From: Bostrychus sinensis
Lineage: Eukaryota > Chordata > Actinopteri > Gobiiformes > Eleotridae
DNA: 64,000 bases
Assembly (NCBI GenBank): GCA_020698575.1
Contig: CM036246.1
Coordinates: 40,374,897 to 40,438,896, forward strand
Direction of reading: 5' to 3'
The notes under the pieces were generated by a model. That model did no database searches and was not told the DNA's origin. It saw only the letters and a program-made list of their open reading frames with translations. A program made the position numbers and the translations under genes. This document shows positions 35,501-47,200 of this stretch, piece after piece. Positions within the stretch are counted from its first letter, which is position 1; every line of letters starts with the position of its first letter.

Positions 35501-37450
35501 TCCACTAAAGTTTTTTATCCTATAGGTGTTTTAACCACAGGGATCCGGGAGCCCGGATACAACCATTTCTGAAACTGGGTCCATACAGATCTTTTCTGAA
35601 ACGACAAGGCCATAGTCCCACCTCCTCCTGAACCCACATGTGCTAAACTCCCAACATCAACAACAACTGTGTTGTGCAGACTCTACTGAGCTGTTTATGG
35701 CTTTAAAAGCTAAATATTCTGCTATTCTCAACACAGACTAAGCCAGTTTTCTGCACATGCCCTGTGTTCTTGTCTGTGTTTTTGGTGCATTTCTGTGGCA
35801 GCGTTACAGCGCCACCAACAGGCCTGGCATAGGTGTTACAGCGTTTTCCGTGGTTTTGTGTGGACCCATGTGGACACACATTTTCTGAGATGATGCTGTG
35901 TTTACAGAAAACAATTTTGTAAAAATAATGTTGTCACGGTGTGGATATAGCCTTAGAGTGGCTGAATATTAATTTGTCATAGAAGCCAGAAGCTCCTTCT
36001 GATGCAACCTTCTCAATTTATCCAGGCTTCAGACAAACACAAAGGGCCAGATTTATCAAAGGTTTGTGTGCATACTAAATGAATAAGAAGCGCTAAAAGT
36101 GGAGCAAACCCAGGCACAGCTGAGCTTAGCCTCTCTCACAGGAGCTGAACAAACGCAGCGCAGATTTTGCTCTGCTGACTCAGTGAATATGTAAACAGAG
36201 GCGTTTTCGACAGAACGCGCAAAATTCAAGGCATAGAAAATGCAAATGAAGTCGCTTTGCTGTCGTTATTTGATTTATCACAAGTACAGGAGCTAAAAGT
36301 GCATGTAAATTTAGCACATTGGAGAAGCAGGTGCAAAGGTTTTGCGAAGGAAAGAGTGCAGCTTAAAGTGCACAGATGGGGCGCTGAAAATAAATGATAA
36401 TGCTTTAAAAAGGCTCATTTACAAAGATACAACAGCAAAGTGTTGCTTTGCAGGCAGTGGAAACAAAGAGACAGACTTTACCTGCCACATTTGTCCTTGA
36501 TTCTCGCTCTTGTTTTTAGAGATAGACTGATATGTTTTTTGCTTTTTTTAGGGCAGATACCGATTATTAGCATATGTTTATTAAACAGCTTATCAGATCT
36601 GCAACATGTTAAGTATTTCTTTTTATCTTTGACAATAGACATCATCGTTTTAAATTCTAACAAAAAGTACAGGGAGCTCCCAGGCTCAGCAGCAGGTCAC
36701 CTGTGTGACCCCCCCCCCCCCCCCAAATTAACAAAACTATGTCATTTCGATTGTGCAGCATTTGTGCACGTTTGTGCACACAAAATGAGAATTTGTGCAC
36801 AATTGTTTTTTTAGATAAAAAACATTATTTTTTTCATATCGTCCAAATCACTCCAAAATGGTGTCATTCATTTGTGCGTTGTTTGTGCACGCAAAATTAA
36901 TGTAACAACAAAATGTATTTATATTGAATTTTTAAATAGGATTAATTAATATCATGTTTATTTTTCCTTAGTTCATGATCATCATCCATGAGGTGGAGGT
37001 TTGACAAAGTCAGTGCTATGGAAAGAAATGGTTTTATCAAATGAACAAATGATGGTATGGCATTTAGATTTTATTTAGTTTTATAAAAGTGTATTGTTCT
37101 GTTTGTACAGAGTATGTGTTTGTTTGATTCGTGCATTAAGGAAATGCAGTTACAGAAAAAATTTGTTTGTTTAATAAAACAAATAATTTCTGGCATATTT
37201 TGTCTCTGTGTAGTATTTTTATATAGAGTTGCACAATAATGAAATAAACACCACCAGTGTTAAATGGTAACACTGAAAAACTGTAGAAATAAGAAAAACT
37301 TGGGGCTCGGGCCTAATAAAAAAATTGCAGGTGTAGTGTTTTTACTCCTAAAGTTGGTTAATTCTAATTCCTCCTTGTACACTTTAAAAGAGTTGTCTTT
37401 AACTTCCACAGAGTTTATTCCAAAGTTGAAAATTTGCTGTGAAAAGGCCA
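32600..37450. other. intergenic, no gene recognised
   Basis: AT-rich sequence with a C14 run at about 36711 and possible transposon remains near 33400-33720 and 36040-36440 (AGGGCCAGATTTATCAAAGG). The 140-codon minus frame at 32888-33310 matches nothing I know and has no splice context. Confidence 0.5.
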
Positions 37451-37455
37451 AACGC

Positions 37456-37850
37456 GGATGAGACGCTCTGATACTGTCCTCTCTGTGTCAGGGCTGTTTA
37501 AAGACCAGCAGCACTGCGTCACCTGCTGGACACACACAGGTACTACAGCCACAAATCCTGTCGGTCAGATTAGTTTTTTGTGTTTGTTGATTTAGGAAAC
37601 TGGTGTAATTCTGTGATAGTTTGTAATGACTGGAGGCGTAAGGTTCTAATCTAAAGGTTAAGGTGCACAGTGTCGAAAAATGTGCAAATGTTTAATCGTT
37701 TAGCAGAATGTGTCCATTTGTTTTATGCAGGGGTGTCTAAACCTGTTTTATTAAAGGTCATGTTCCAGAAAATATCTGCGGAGGAGGGCCCCTAGCTCTG
37801 TTGGAGCCCAGGGCAAGATTATACCAGCACTACCACTAAAAACAATGCAT
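37456..37850 (-). repeat. inverted copy of the VCAM1-like upstream region
   Basis: Read on the minus strand, it parallels 43840-44240: CAACAGAGCTAGGG, AAAACAGGTTTAGACACC, CACTGTGCACCTTAACCTTT, AATCAACAAACAC, then a TATA-like GTCTTTAAACAGCCCTGACA and GAGAGGACAGTATCA. Similarity stops before the signal-peptide exon. Confidence 0.8.
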
Positions 37851-37856
37851 TTACAT

Positions 37857-38700
37857 TTCACAGGTAGGAACTGTTGTTCAGTGAGTTGGTTCCACCTGTG
37901 CAGGTAAATGAGACGCACATGAGATCTGCAAGTAAACAGAGCTAAGCTACAATAACAGTGAAGAACTGATTCATTACACATTCCTCATGTTCCCTCTCAA
38001 CCCTTCTGCTCCCTGTGTACATTTTTGTACATTTTGCTTGACTTTTTTTATTTTTCATTTTGGCTATTAGAGTTAAGGCCATGAATTTTTGTAGAAAATG
38101 GTCTTTTAAGCCGAATTTTTGACACCCAATTTTTTTTTTACTCTCACCTGACATTTATTCTCTATTCATGCATTTTGTACCGTTCGTGTCCCTTGTGTAC
38201 AAAAATTTATGAAATATTTTTTCTGTTTTTTGTTTTTGTTTTTTTTCTCCATTTTTGGCATAAATCTCTTAAACTTGAAATGCACTCAAAGCCAAACATT
38301 AAAACAGTTTGGGAATTTTAACCCTTTAAATGCCAGTTTCATTATATTAATCTTGGAAAATGTAAAACAGAAAAACACAAAAACATAGGCAGTAGAGTGA
38401 TGGGGCTTTGGTGGTGATTAAAGCCTTGCATCAGTATTTTTATGCAGTGGAAGCAAAAAACCTCCCCATTGACGTCTATTAAAACATTTTATTTTTAATC
38501 CTATTGGCATCGTAGTGTAAAACCATGCGATCTCTAATGTCAGCATTTTATTTAGCAGAAAAACTGTGAAAGATGAAGCATTCTTTCATTAAACAAACTT
38601 TTAACTATGCAACTGTGCACCTGAACCTTAGTTTAGCCTTGGCCTGTATCACTCCCACTCTTTCCGAGTCAATAAAGAGTTCTTTTATTGCTTAATCAAA
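37857..38700 (+). repeat. duplicated block, direct copy of 42057-42835
   Basis: Shared blocks in order: CACAGGTAGGAACTGTTGTT, ATTCATTACACA, GCATTTTGTACCGTTCGT, GCATAAATCTC, and CACTCCCACTCT with CAATAAAGAGTTCTTTTA. The copy at 42 kb carries an extra 165-bp hAT-like insertion. Confidence 0.75.
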
Positions 38701-38999
38701 GTGAACTTCAGCGTGGGCGGGGGTGGTTATGCCAACTAGGGAGTAGGCTGTTTAGCTTAAAGTTCAATTTAATAACTAGAACACCATTTGATCTAGGAAT
38801 TTTCTTTTAAGGTATTAGCAGGGGTGGTAGAGTAGTAGTAGATTTTTGCTTATGCTGCTACTATAACAAATTACGCCTACATATATATTTTTAATGGCAG
38901 AAAAAGCAGAACGTGGTTGAGAATGAATCTTGACTATAAATGAAAAATATAGACAGGGCTTATACGGGGTTTAACAACAAATCAAACATACCCTATAAA

Positions 39000-39420
39000 G
39001 GCCAATACACACTGGACGTGCAGACGCGCCTCAAAAAAAAAAAAAAATAGGCCCCTATTGTTTTCTGTGAGAGCCTTCACACCGGGCGCGCGGCGGTGGC
39101 TGAAAACACATGGCCCCCGTATTTCTGCAGTAACAAAGTACTTCTGCAGTAACAAAGTACTTCTGCAGTAACAAAGATGGTTCTCTGCTCCGTGTGACAC
39201 AGACACTCAGCTGTAAACACTGAGGGACAGTAGGGACAGGAGGGACAGTCTGTCCTCACACAGCCTGGGCCACTTCTGTCACTATGTCCAGTTATTAACA
39301 GATAAAACACATATTTTAAACTCCACGTTGTTTATGTTAAAGCCCTCTCAAGTGCCGAGACGCGCTGCGTTCAGTGTAATTTGACGCGCTGCGGCGTTCC
39401 CGTGTGCGTTGGGCTTAAGA
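39000..39420 (+). mobile_element. probable decayed MITE, CpG-rich
   Basis: GGCCAATACACACTGGACG at the left and, inverted, GCCCAACGCACACGGGAACG at the right suggest inverted ends. A 19-bp triple repeat (TTCTGCAGTAACAAAGTAC) lies at 39123-39178. Confidence 0.4.
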
Positions 39421-39829
39421 CGCGCATGCGCATTCTGTGCATTAAATCACATCACGGAGCGATCATAAGCCACTAAAAACCACACAGACACATATATGAT
39501 GAGATAAAGCACTGCCTGGGTCACATGCTTTAGCGTCAGATTTTTTTTCCTCTCATATGAGCGGCCGCGGTCCGCGGCTGCTTTCTAATGTGTGTTAAAG
39601 CTGCAAAGAACAGACAGCTGATCTCCTTCCACCCGGTACTGTGTACCCCCTCTAAATCTTATGCCGGCACGTAGTACCGGGCCGTACCGGCTTGAAAGTA
39701 AGCCGGGGTCACTAACCCCAAGCCCTGTCACTTCAGTGATACATCCACAGAACTGTGTGAACTGTTTCTAAATTACTTTGTTAAAAAGGTCATCAACAAA
39801 AGAAATCACACATGAAAACAACCAGGTGA

Positions 39830-40428
39830 TGTCATACCCACCCAATTCATTAAAGATGTTTTTAGCACAGTTGGGCCCAGCATTTTATCCTTCACTAACC
39901 AGTTTTTAACAGAAGGTGCTGTCACTTCCTGTTTTAAACATGCTGTGGTCCAAATTCTTTTAAACAACCCTTTAGGTTTTATGAATGAAAATGACATCTT
40001 TAAGAAATTTTAATCTGGTTTTAAAGCACTACACTGCACTGAAACAGCTCTCCTCAAAGTCTGTAATGACCTTCTTCTTGCCCACGATGAAGGAGAGAGC
40101 ACAATTGTAATTCTTTTAGATTTGAGTGCTGCGTTTGCCACATGATTTTAATGGATCGTCTTAAAGGTAAGGTTAAGGTTAAAACCTGGGTTGGCATCAC
40201 AGACACTACACTAGATTGGTTCTGTTCTTATCGCTTTAACAGAACCTTTGCGGTCACCATAGGTCATTTTACTTCCTCCTCCGCCCCCATTGCCTGTGAT
40301 GTACCCCAGGGTTCTATTTTAGGTCTAATTTTATTTTCTATTTATATGCTCCCTCTAGGACATGTTATAGCATCTACTTCCATTGCTATAATGACGACAC
40401 ACAGATATACCATAGTCCGAAAAGATTC
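39830..40428 (+). mobile_element. L2-like LINE reverse transcriptase fragment
   Basis: Frameshifted translation: EGAVTSCFKHAVVQILLNNP, TALLKVCNDLLLAHDEGEST, LILLDLSAAF, WFCSYRFNRTFAVTIGHFTS, then the RT motif VPQGSILGLILFSIYMLPLG. The YADD-containing strand that follows is degraded. Naming it L2-like rests on the PQGSILGP..FSIYMLPLG signature. Confidence 0.7.
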
Positions 40429-40430
40429 AT

Positions 40431-40715
40431 TTGGTCATCAGGAAAGAGGAGAATGAGAAACTAGAGAAGTACCAAGGCCTCAAAGAAGAACCTGAGAAGG
40501 CCTGGAAAGTGAAGGCAACAGTGGTGCCTGTGGTCATTGGAGCACTCGGGGCAGTGACCCCCAAACTGGAAGAGTGGCTACAGCAGATCCCAGGAAAAAC
40601 ATCAGACATCTCAGTCCAGAAGAGCAAGGATACTGCGCAGAACCCTCAAGCTTCCAGGCCTCTGGTAGAGGACCCGAGCTTGGATGGATGTATATGTGGC
40701 TGGAAAAGTTAGTAT
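40431..40715 (+). mobile_element. C-terminal fragment of a different LINE
   Basis: IRKEENEKLEKYQGLKEEPE, then WKVKATVVPVVIGALGAVTP and KLEEWLQQIPGKTSDISVQK, an RT C-terminal stretch familiar from other fish LINEs, not the L2-like type just upstream. It is truncated after KSKDTAQN. The clade is uncertain. Confidence 0.6.
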
Positions 40716-41239
40716 TTTTTATATCTTGTTTTCTAAGCAATGAAAAAGAAAAAAGATGATCTGTACTTTATTGTATAACATTGCTTTTGATTATATTTGT
40801 TTATAAATTGTGCCTATGCTGAGATCTGCTGGGATGAATGTTTGTCTTTAGCTGAAAATAATAAAAGAAAAAAGAATTTATGAAAAATTTGTTATTTGTT
40901 GCCAAGATTTTTCATGCATTCAAGCATTATCCAGTTATATTATACAGCCTGTATGTGCATAATATGCTCAAAAGAAGGAAACAGAGCTATTTTATTATTA
41001 TTTCTATCAGGATTATTTTGCATAAATCATGTGTTTATTTCTATGTGCGTAAAAAGACATTAAAATGAGAGAAAAGCAGTCACAGTCACTACCCAGCAAA
41101 CATCAACCAGCGAATTAAAAACATCTAAATCAAATAGCAAAAGTACATTTGATTATACAGTATATGTTTAATTCACCAAGGTCTTAAAAAGACCTTAAAA
41201 TGATAGAAAGTTCTGGTACTCAATAAGGGAAACATGGGG

Positions 41240-41905
41240 GAACCAAATTTCCCTGAACACTGGCCCTAGCGCCATTGGAGCCCAAGGCAAGACCATAAAT
41301 AAGAGCAATACCACTAAAAACGATGCATCTGATGAAGTTTAGTGAGCATTAACCTAAATTTTTGTGGCGCATCCTAAACTGTGGCCCTGACTTATCTACA
41401 GCAGACCGGGTTAAATGTGGGATATATGAAGCCGGGGGTGGGGGGTCCATCAAACACTGATTTGAAGCTTGAGAAGTGCAGGACGTGTTTATGGGCCCTC
41501 TCCAAACTCTCTCCTGTGTCCATGAGTTCTTGGTATTTCCTTCACTGACCAGGCTCATCTTGCCAGCTGTTTACATCACAGATTGCACGCTGCAGCATGG
41601 GACAGCGGCTGGTCCCCCGTCCCTCTGCGCCCTGAGCATTTCCCTATAACACCTAAGCCACGAGCCAGGTCTGGGAGGGCCCCTCACTGCAGGTGACAGG
41701 TGTCAGCCACCAAAAAAAAAAATCCCCATCCAGCTGTTCTCTTTCTTCCAGGGGTCTCCACAGTGAACCACACATTAATTTGGGCTTGGAATTGGCCCAC
41801 AGTACAGAGGAAATCTTTTGGCTTAAATACTAATTTACATTTGTCAGGTCCATCTCACACAGAAGCTTTTTACCCACACTGCCTGTGGCAGTTTGGGCCA
41901 ATGAA
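41240..41905 (+). repeat. block repeated inverted at 43560-43870
   Basis: TTCTCTTTCTTCCAG, TTGGGCTTGGAATTGGCCCA, AAATACTAATTTACATTTGT and CAGGTCCATCTCACACAGA recur on the opposite strand at 43570-43700, and CCACTAAAAAC with GGAGCCCAAGGCAAGA near 43840-43890. Confidence 0.75.
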
Positions 41906-42056
41906 GAATGAAGCCTGTGTGCTGCATTTGGGTCCCAGGTCTTAGTTAGGACACCCCTGGTTTAATGTAATGAATGACTAAACTAGGACTAAACCAGGTT
42001 TTAACTGTGATACAGTACAATGTACATATTGTGTCATGTGTGTGTGTTTTTTTGAC

Positions 42057-42702
42057 ATTTCACAGGTAGGAACTGTTGTTTGGTATGTTGGTTCCGTCCA
42101 GGGGCGTCGGACTTGGAGGTGAAGGGTACCGTTACCCCTGGGCCCACTGCAGGGAGGGGCCTTCAAAAACCTGGAATATGCTTGAGAAATATTGATTAAG
42201 TGAACCTGGGGGCCCACTAACACGGTTTATACAAAGGGCCCAGAGTTTCGTGCTACACCTCTGGTTCCGCCTATGCATGTAACTGAGACATGAGATCGGT
42301 AAAGCCATGAAGGCATATCCATGAGTAAAGCAGGCTAAGCTAATAAAAGATGAAGAAATAATTCATTACACATATTAAAGTCGTCATGTTCCCTTTGCAC
42401 ATTGCTGTCCATTTTGCCTGACTTTTCATTTTTTTCATTTTCATTTCATTTCATTATAGCTGTTAGAGCTTGGCGCATGAATTTTTGCAGTTTTTCTTGT
42501 TTTTTTCCCCAAATTTTTGACATACCATGTTTTTCATGGTATGGTATTATTTATTCACTAGTCATGCATTTTGTACCGTTCGTTAGCCTCATGTACAAAA
42601 TGTACGTGCTCTTTGAACTGCAACAAAATCATTATACGTCAATATTTTTTCAGCTTCTTTGCATAAATCTCATAAAGTTGAAAACTGCTCAAAACCAAAC
42701 AT

Positions 42703-42736
<34 letters not shown>

Positions 42737-42835
42737 GCAGTACCAGTTTTGAACCTTATTTTAGCCTTGGCCTGCATCACTCCCACTCTCTGCAGGTCAA
42801 TAAAGAGTTCTTTTACTGATGATACAAAGTAAACT
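42057..42835 (+). repeat. duplicated block, direct copy of 37857-38700
   Basis: See the partner copy at 37857. It contains a T run of about 30 bp at 42706 and the hAT-like insertion at 42099. Confidence 0.75.
42099..42263 (+). mobile_element. 165-bp hAT-like MITE
   Basis: The ends are CAGGGGCGTCGGAC and, inverted, CAGAGGTGTAGCAC. The 8-bp flanks are GTTCCGTC (42091-42098) and GTTCCGCC (42264-42271). The paralogous site at about 37890 (GTTGGTTCCACC) is empty. Confidence 0.8.
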
Positions 42836-43559
42836 TTATTGTTGCTTTACACTTGCAGAGGATATGCACACTAGGAAATATTTATTATTTAATGATAAAT
42901 TCTATTTTATAAGTGGGGCACTGCATGATCTGTTTATCAAGTTTAAGATGAGCTAACACCCAAGATGTGAATTTTGGAAAAGTACAAAAAGTAGAAAAAG
43001 TACATTTCTCTCACCACACCACACAGATTTGTGAGTTAATGTCTGGTTACTCTTGGCTTGTTACATAGACTTCAACAGCGCCACCTTGAGGCCACCTGTG
43101 TAAAAGCTTGCCACTATGAGTCCACCGTCGAACTACAATTGGTTAATGCCAGGTGACGTCACGTGGGTGCATACTTAACGACATTTTGGGATGTAAGTGA
43201 CAGATTCCCCTGAGTGTTTAAGTGACACAGACAGATCTCAGGTCTGAAAGCTCCAAAAAGCTCCCAAACCCTCAACTACTGTTTACTGCAGCCCTAGTGC
43301 CTTGATCACTGAACAGTTTGGACACTCCACGCCATTTTCCCGTTAATCATATGATGCTTGCATATCACATGATTAACGGGAAAAAAATGTTTGCCAAACT
43401 CCACTAATAATGGACTTCTGTAAACAAACTATGAGTGATTTGAGTATTTATAAACCAGGCATTAAAAACCATGTGTTATATTCAAACCATACTTTACTTT
43501 TACGATCAAAACGCTCTGGATTAATGCAGCTGTTATTGCCTTAAGATGGAAGCTAGTTT

Positions 43560-44240
43560 ACCTATTAGTGGGTGAAAAACTTCATGTCTGTGTGAGATGG
43601 ACCTGACAAATGTAAATTAGTATTTAGGCCAAAAGATTTCCGCTATGGGCCAGTTCCAAGCCCGAGTTAATGTGTGGGTCACTGTGGAGAAAGAAAGATT
43701 TATCAGGTACCCCACACATGTCACCTGCAGTGAGGGGCCCTCCCAGAGCCGGCCCCTGGCACAGCTCACAGTTTAGGAGGCGCCGCACAGAGAAGTTTAA
43801 GTTAATGCTCACTAAAGTTTATCAAATGTTTTGTTTTTAGTGGTCGTGCTGTAGGAGGGGGCTCTTATTTAAAATCTTGCCTTGGGCTCCAACAGAGCTA
43901 GGGCCGGCTCTGGGCCCTCCTCTGCAGATATTTTTTGGTACATGACCTTTAATAAAACAGGTTTAGACACCTCTGCATTAAACAAATGTACAAATTCTAG
44001 TAAACGATTAATCATTTGCACATTTTTGGACACTGTGCACCTTAACCTTTAGAACACGTCTCTTCCTTACGCCTCCAGTCATTACAAACTATCACAGAAT
44101 TACGCCATTTTCCTAAATCAACAAACACAAAAAAAAAAAAAAAAAAAAAGTGTGTGTCCAGCAGATGAGGCAGTGCTCCCGGTCTTTAAATAGCCCTGAC
44201 ACAGAGAGGACAGTATCAAACCATCTCATCCAGAATCAGT
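43560..44240 (-). repeat. inverted duplicate blocks upstream of the VCAM1-like gene
   Basis: Its proximal half matches 37456-37850 and its distal half matches 41240-41905, both in opposite orientation. An A run of about 19 lies at 44130. Confidence 0.75.
44185..44193 (+). promoter_or_regulatory. TATA-like element of the VCAM1-like gene
   Basis: TTTAAATAG lies about 80 bp before the start codon, in the position expected of a core promoter. Human VCAM1 also has a TATTTAAA-type TATA box. I see no clear NF-kB site near it. Confidence 0.4.
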
Positions 44241-44270
44241 GAAGAAACGACCTGGTCCCATTCTTCAGAG

Positions 44271-44292
44271 ATGACTCTGCAGCTCCTCTCCA
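44271..44292 (+). CDS. vcam1: VCAM1-like exon 1: signal peptide start
   Basis: ATG ACT CTG CAG CTC CTC TCC A|gtaaga encodes MTLQLLS. It continues into the hydrophobic run at the start of exon 2. Confidence 0.8.
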
Positions 44293-47200
44293 GTAAGACT
44301 TTAAACCACAGACTTCAGCCTTTTAGTTTTATTCTCAGATTTTTTTGTGGGATTTGGTTAAAAATTAAGAAAGATATTGGTTTAAAATCAGTGTGGATTT
44401 TTGGTTGTTTTTCTTTTTCCTTTTTTTCCTGCTTTAGACCTGGTTTAGTCCTTGTTTAGATCTGATTTAGTTCTAGTTTAGTCTTGGTTTAGTCCTGGTT
44501 TAGGCCTGGTTTAGGCCTGGTTTAGAGCTCTAAAACTAATTTGGTGTTTTCTTTCTTCCTCTCCTCTCTCCCCAGCGCTGCTGCTCCTCGCTCCTCTGTG
44601 GTGCGTTCAGGCTCAGCTCCATGCGTCCATAGAGCCCAGCGACCATTACTTCCTTATCGGATCCAAGGCAGAGCTGGAATGTTCGGTCCAGAACTGCTCC
44701 GACTCTCCCAAGATCACCTGGCATTTGCAGGCGGACCTGGAAGCGAGTAACATCACCAATAACGACACCCGCTCCACTCTGACCTTTGACTCTGTGAGCA
44801 AAGAACACTGTGGGGAGGTGGCGTGCCATGTCGCCTGCGGGGAGGAAGAGGTGTCGGCCGTGACCTCCGTAAAAGTCTACTGTGAGTATTTAAATCTATT
44901 TATCTTCTATTTGAGGAAGTCTAACTCTTCAGTCAACAGCAGTGTGACAAATGAGACTCTGGACCTCATCTGGGCTTCATTATGAAGCCTTTCTGACAGA
45001 GCAGGACCTAGAGTCAGTTCCAGTCCTGGCTCACCACAGAACAGCCACAAACCTCATCCACAGAGCTGTGTCGGGGCCTTAGTTCACTGACATGTTCTGA
45101 TCTCTTGTCTCCACAGCCTCACCCAGTGCTCCTGACATCTTTGGCTCGTTGGTTGTGAATGAAGGGGCTTCCTCCTCTCTGCTCTGTAGGGTTCAGGGCA
45201 TGTACCCCCCAGAACTGTTCACCGTAGAGTGGCTCAGAGGGAACGAGACCCTCAACAATCACACTGGAAACTCCGGTGATGTCAGGATCTGGAACCAGGT
45301 TGAGTTCGAACCAAAGAGAGAGGACGCCGAGGAGGACTTCATCTGCAGAGCCACGATGGACCTCCCCCAGCTGCCCCTAGAGGAGAGGACATGGGAGTCC
45401 AGCGTCAGACTGGACGTGCACTGTGAGTGAGGAGGGGTAGGATGGGTTCTGGTCAGATTTACTCAGTCCTTTAGGGTGTATGATTGCAGTTCTGTTAGTC
45501 GGGAAATGGAGAATCTAAATGTTCCTTAGTGAAGAGGACGTGTACAGACGGGGTTTAGACGAACTGAACACAAGTCAGACTCATATCGTTACTGACATGA
45601 CCTGCACCATGCCCTGTAGTGCAGGGGTCAAAAACTATGATGTCCAAGGGCCAGAACTTTTCTTGGCAGACACTGTAAGGGCCAGATGCTTTCATAAAAT
45701 AAATCCATGTAATATTGAATGCTAAACAGTATAATATTATTTGAGATATACATTTTCTGCTTGCATATAAGTCGCACTTCTGATAACTGAGCCCTGACAC
45801 GTTTGTCATTAAAGTTTATTTGCTATAAGCAAGGCTTCATTGGAGAGAGCCAATATGTCCAATATGGACATAAGTTAAAGTTTTTTAACTTTATGAAACA
45901 AATTAATGTAGCTATTTGTTTAAGTAATGTCTATTAAAATGAAAACAATTATGTTAGAATTGGACTGTGAGAACAGTTTGAGTTTTTTGAGAAAACCAAT
46001 AAGGCAATCTCAGTCAAACTTGCTGTGCAGGCAGAGTTTGGGTACAGCTACAAAAAGCATTTTGATTTTTTTGTTCTACAATGTTCTATACCAGAAAAAA
46101 AGAAAAAAATCTTTTTATTGCCATATTGAGCTTTTCAGGCTGAGATAAATACTTTTTGGATGTTTAGTTAAACCTGCAGAGTAAGAGTCCAAACTGTGAC
46201 AAAAAGGTTGGGGAAGCTGGGGTGCTTCAGTCACATGGTGCTTGGACATGTGACTGACCAAAAATTGGCCGATTGTCTAAAAAAAAAATAATAATAATAA
46301 AATATTGGCTGATATATCGGCCGACCTCTTTTCTGCGGGCCAGATGGAGATGGCCAACAGTTCACATTCACTGCTGTAGAGGAAAGATGCCTATATTAGT
46401 AGAAGTGGCAGTACTACTAGAACTACTCTTAGTATTAGTAATGCTATTTTAGTAGTATTTTAGTAGTAGTTGTTGTAGTAACAGTAGTATTTTAAAATGT
46501 CCGATTGTCTCTTATTTGTTTATTATTCACAGATGCTCCAAACATCACCTCAGTCTCAGACGAAGTTCAGATGATGGCTGGCTCCAGTGTCACTCTGAAC
46601 TGTTCTGCAGACGGAAACCCCAGCCCCAGCTTCTCCTGGAGCTTCAGTCACACAAAGGAGGAGTGTGAGGAGAGCACCTCTCCAGAGGAGTCTGAGGCTG
46701 TGGGATCAGGCTCTGAGCTGGCGCTGGACTCTGTCACAGTGTCCCAGACTGGACTGTACCAATGCACTGCCTCAAACACAGAGGGAAATGTTAAGTCAAC
46801 TCCAGTAAAGGTCACTGTCCACGGTGAGTGCACCGCTACAGCCATGTTCACTTTATTTTAAGAACTGAGTGTCAGCGGTCCAGAGACACAGAGAGAGTGG
46901 AAAAGAGGTGCAGAGGTGTGTGCAGCAGGTTGGAATGAGTGGAGAGGTGTCAGGAGTGTTGTGTGATAAACGTTTCAGCAAGAATGAAAAGAAAGGTGTA
47001 CAAGACTCTGGTGGTCTGTACTAACACCGCATTGGTCCATAACTGTCAATGCTGTCACCCCATTGGTCCATAACTGTCAATGCTGTCATCCCATTGGTCC
47101 ATAACTGTCAGTGCTGTCATCCCATTGGTCCATAACTGTCAATGCTGTCATCCCATTGGTCCATAACTGTCAATGCTGTCACCCCATTGGTCCATAACTA

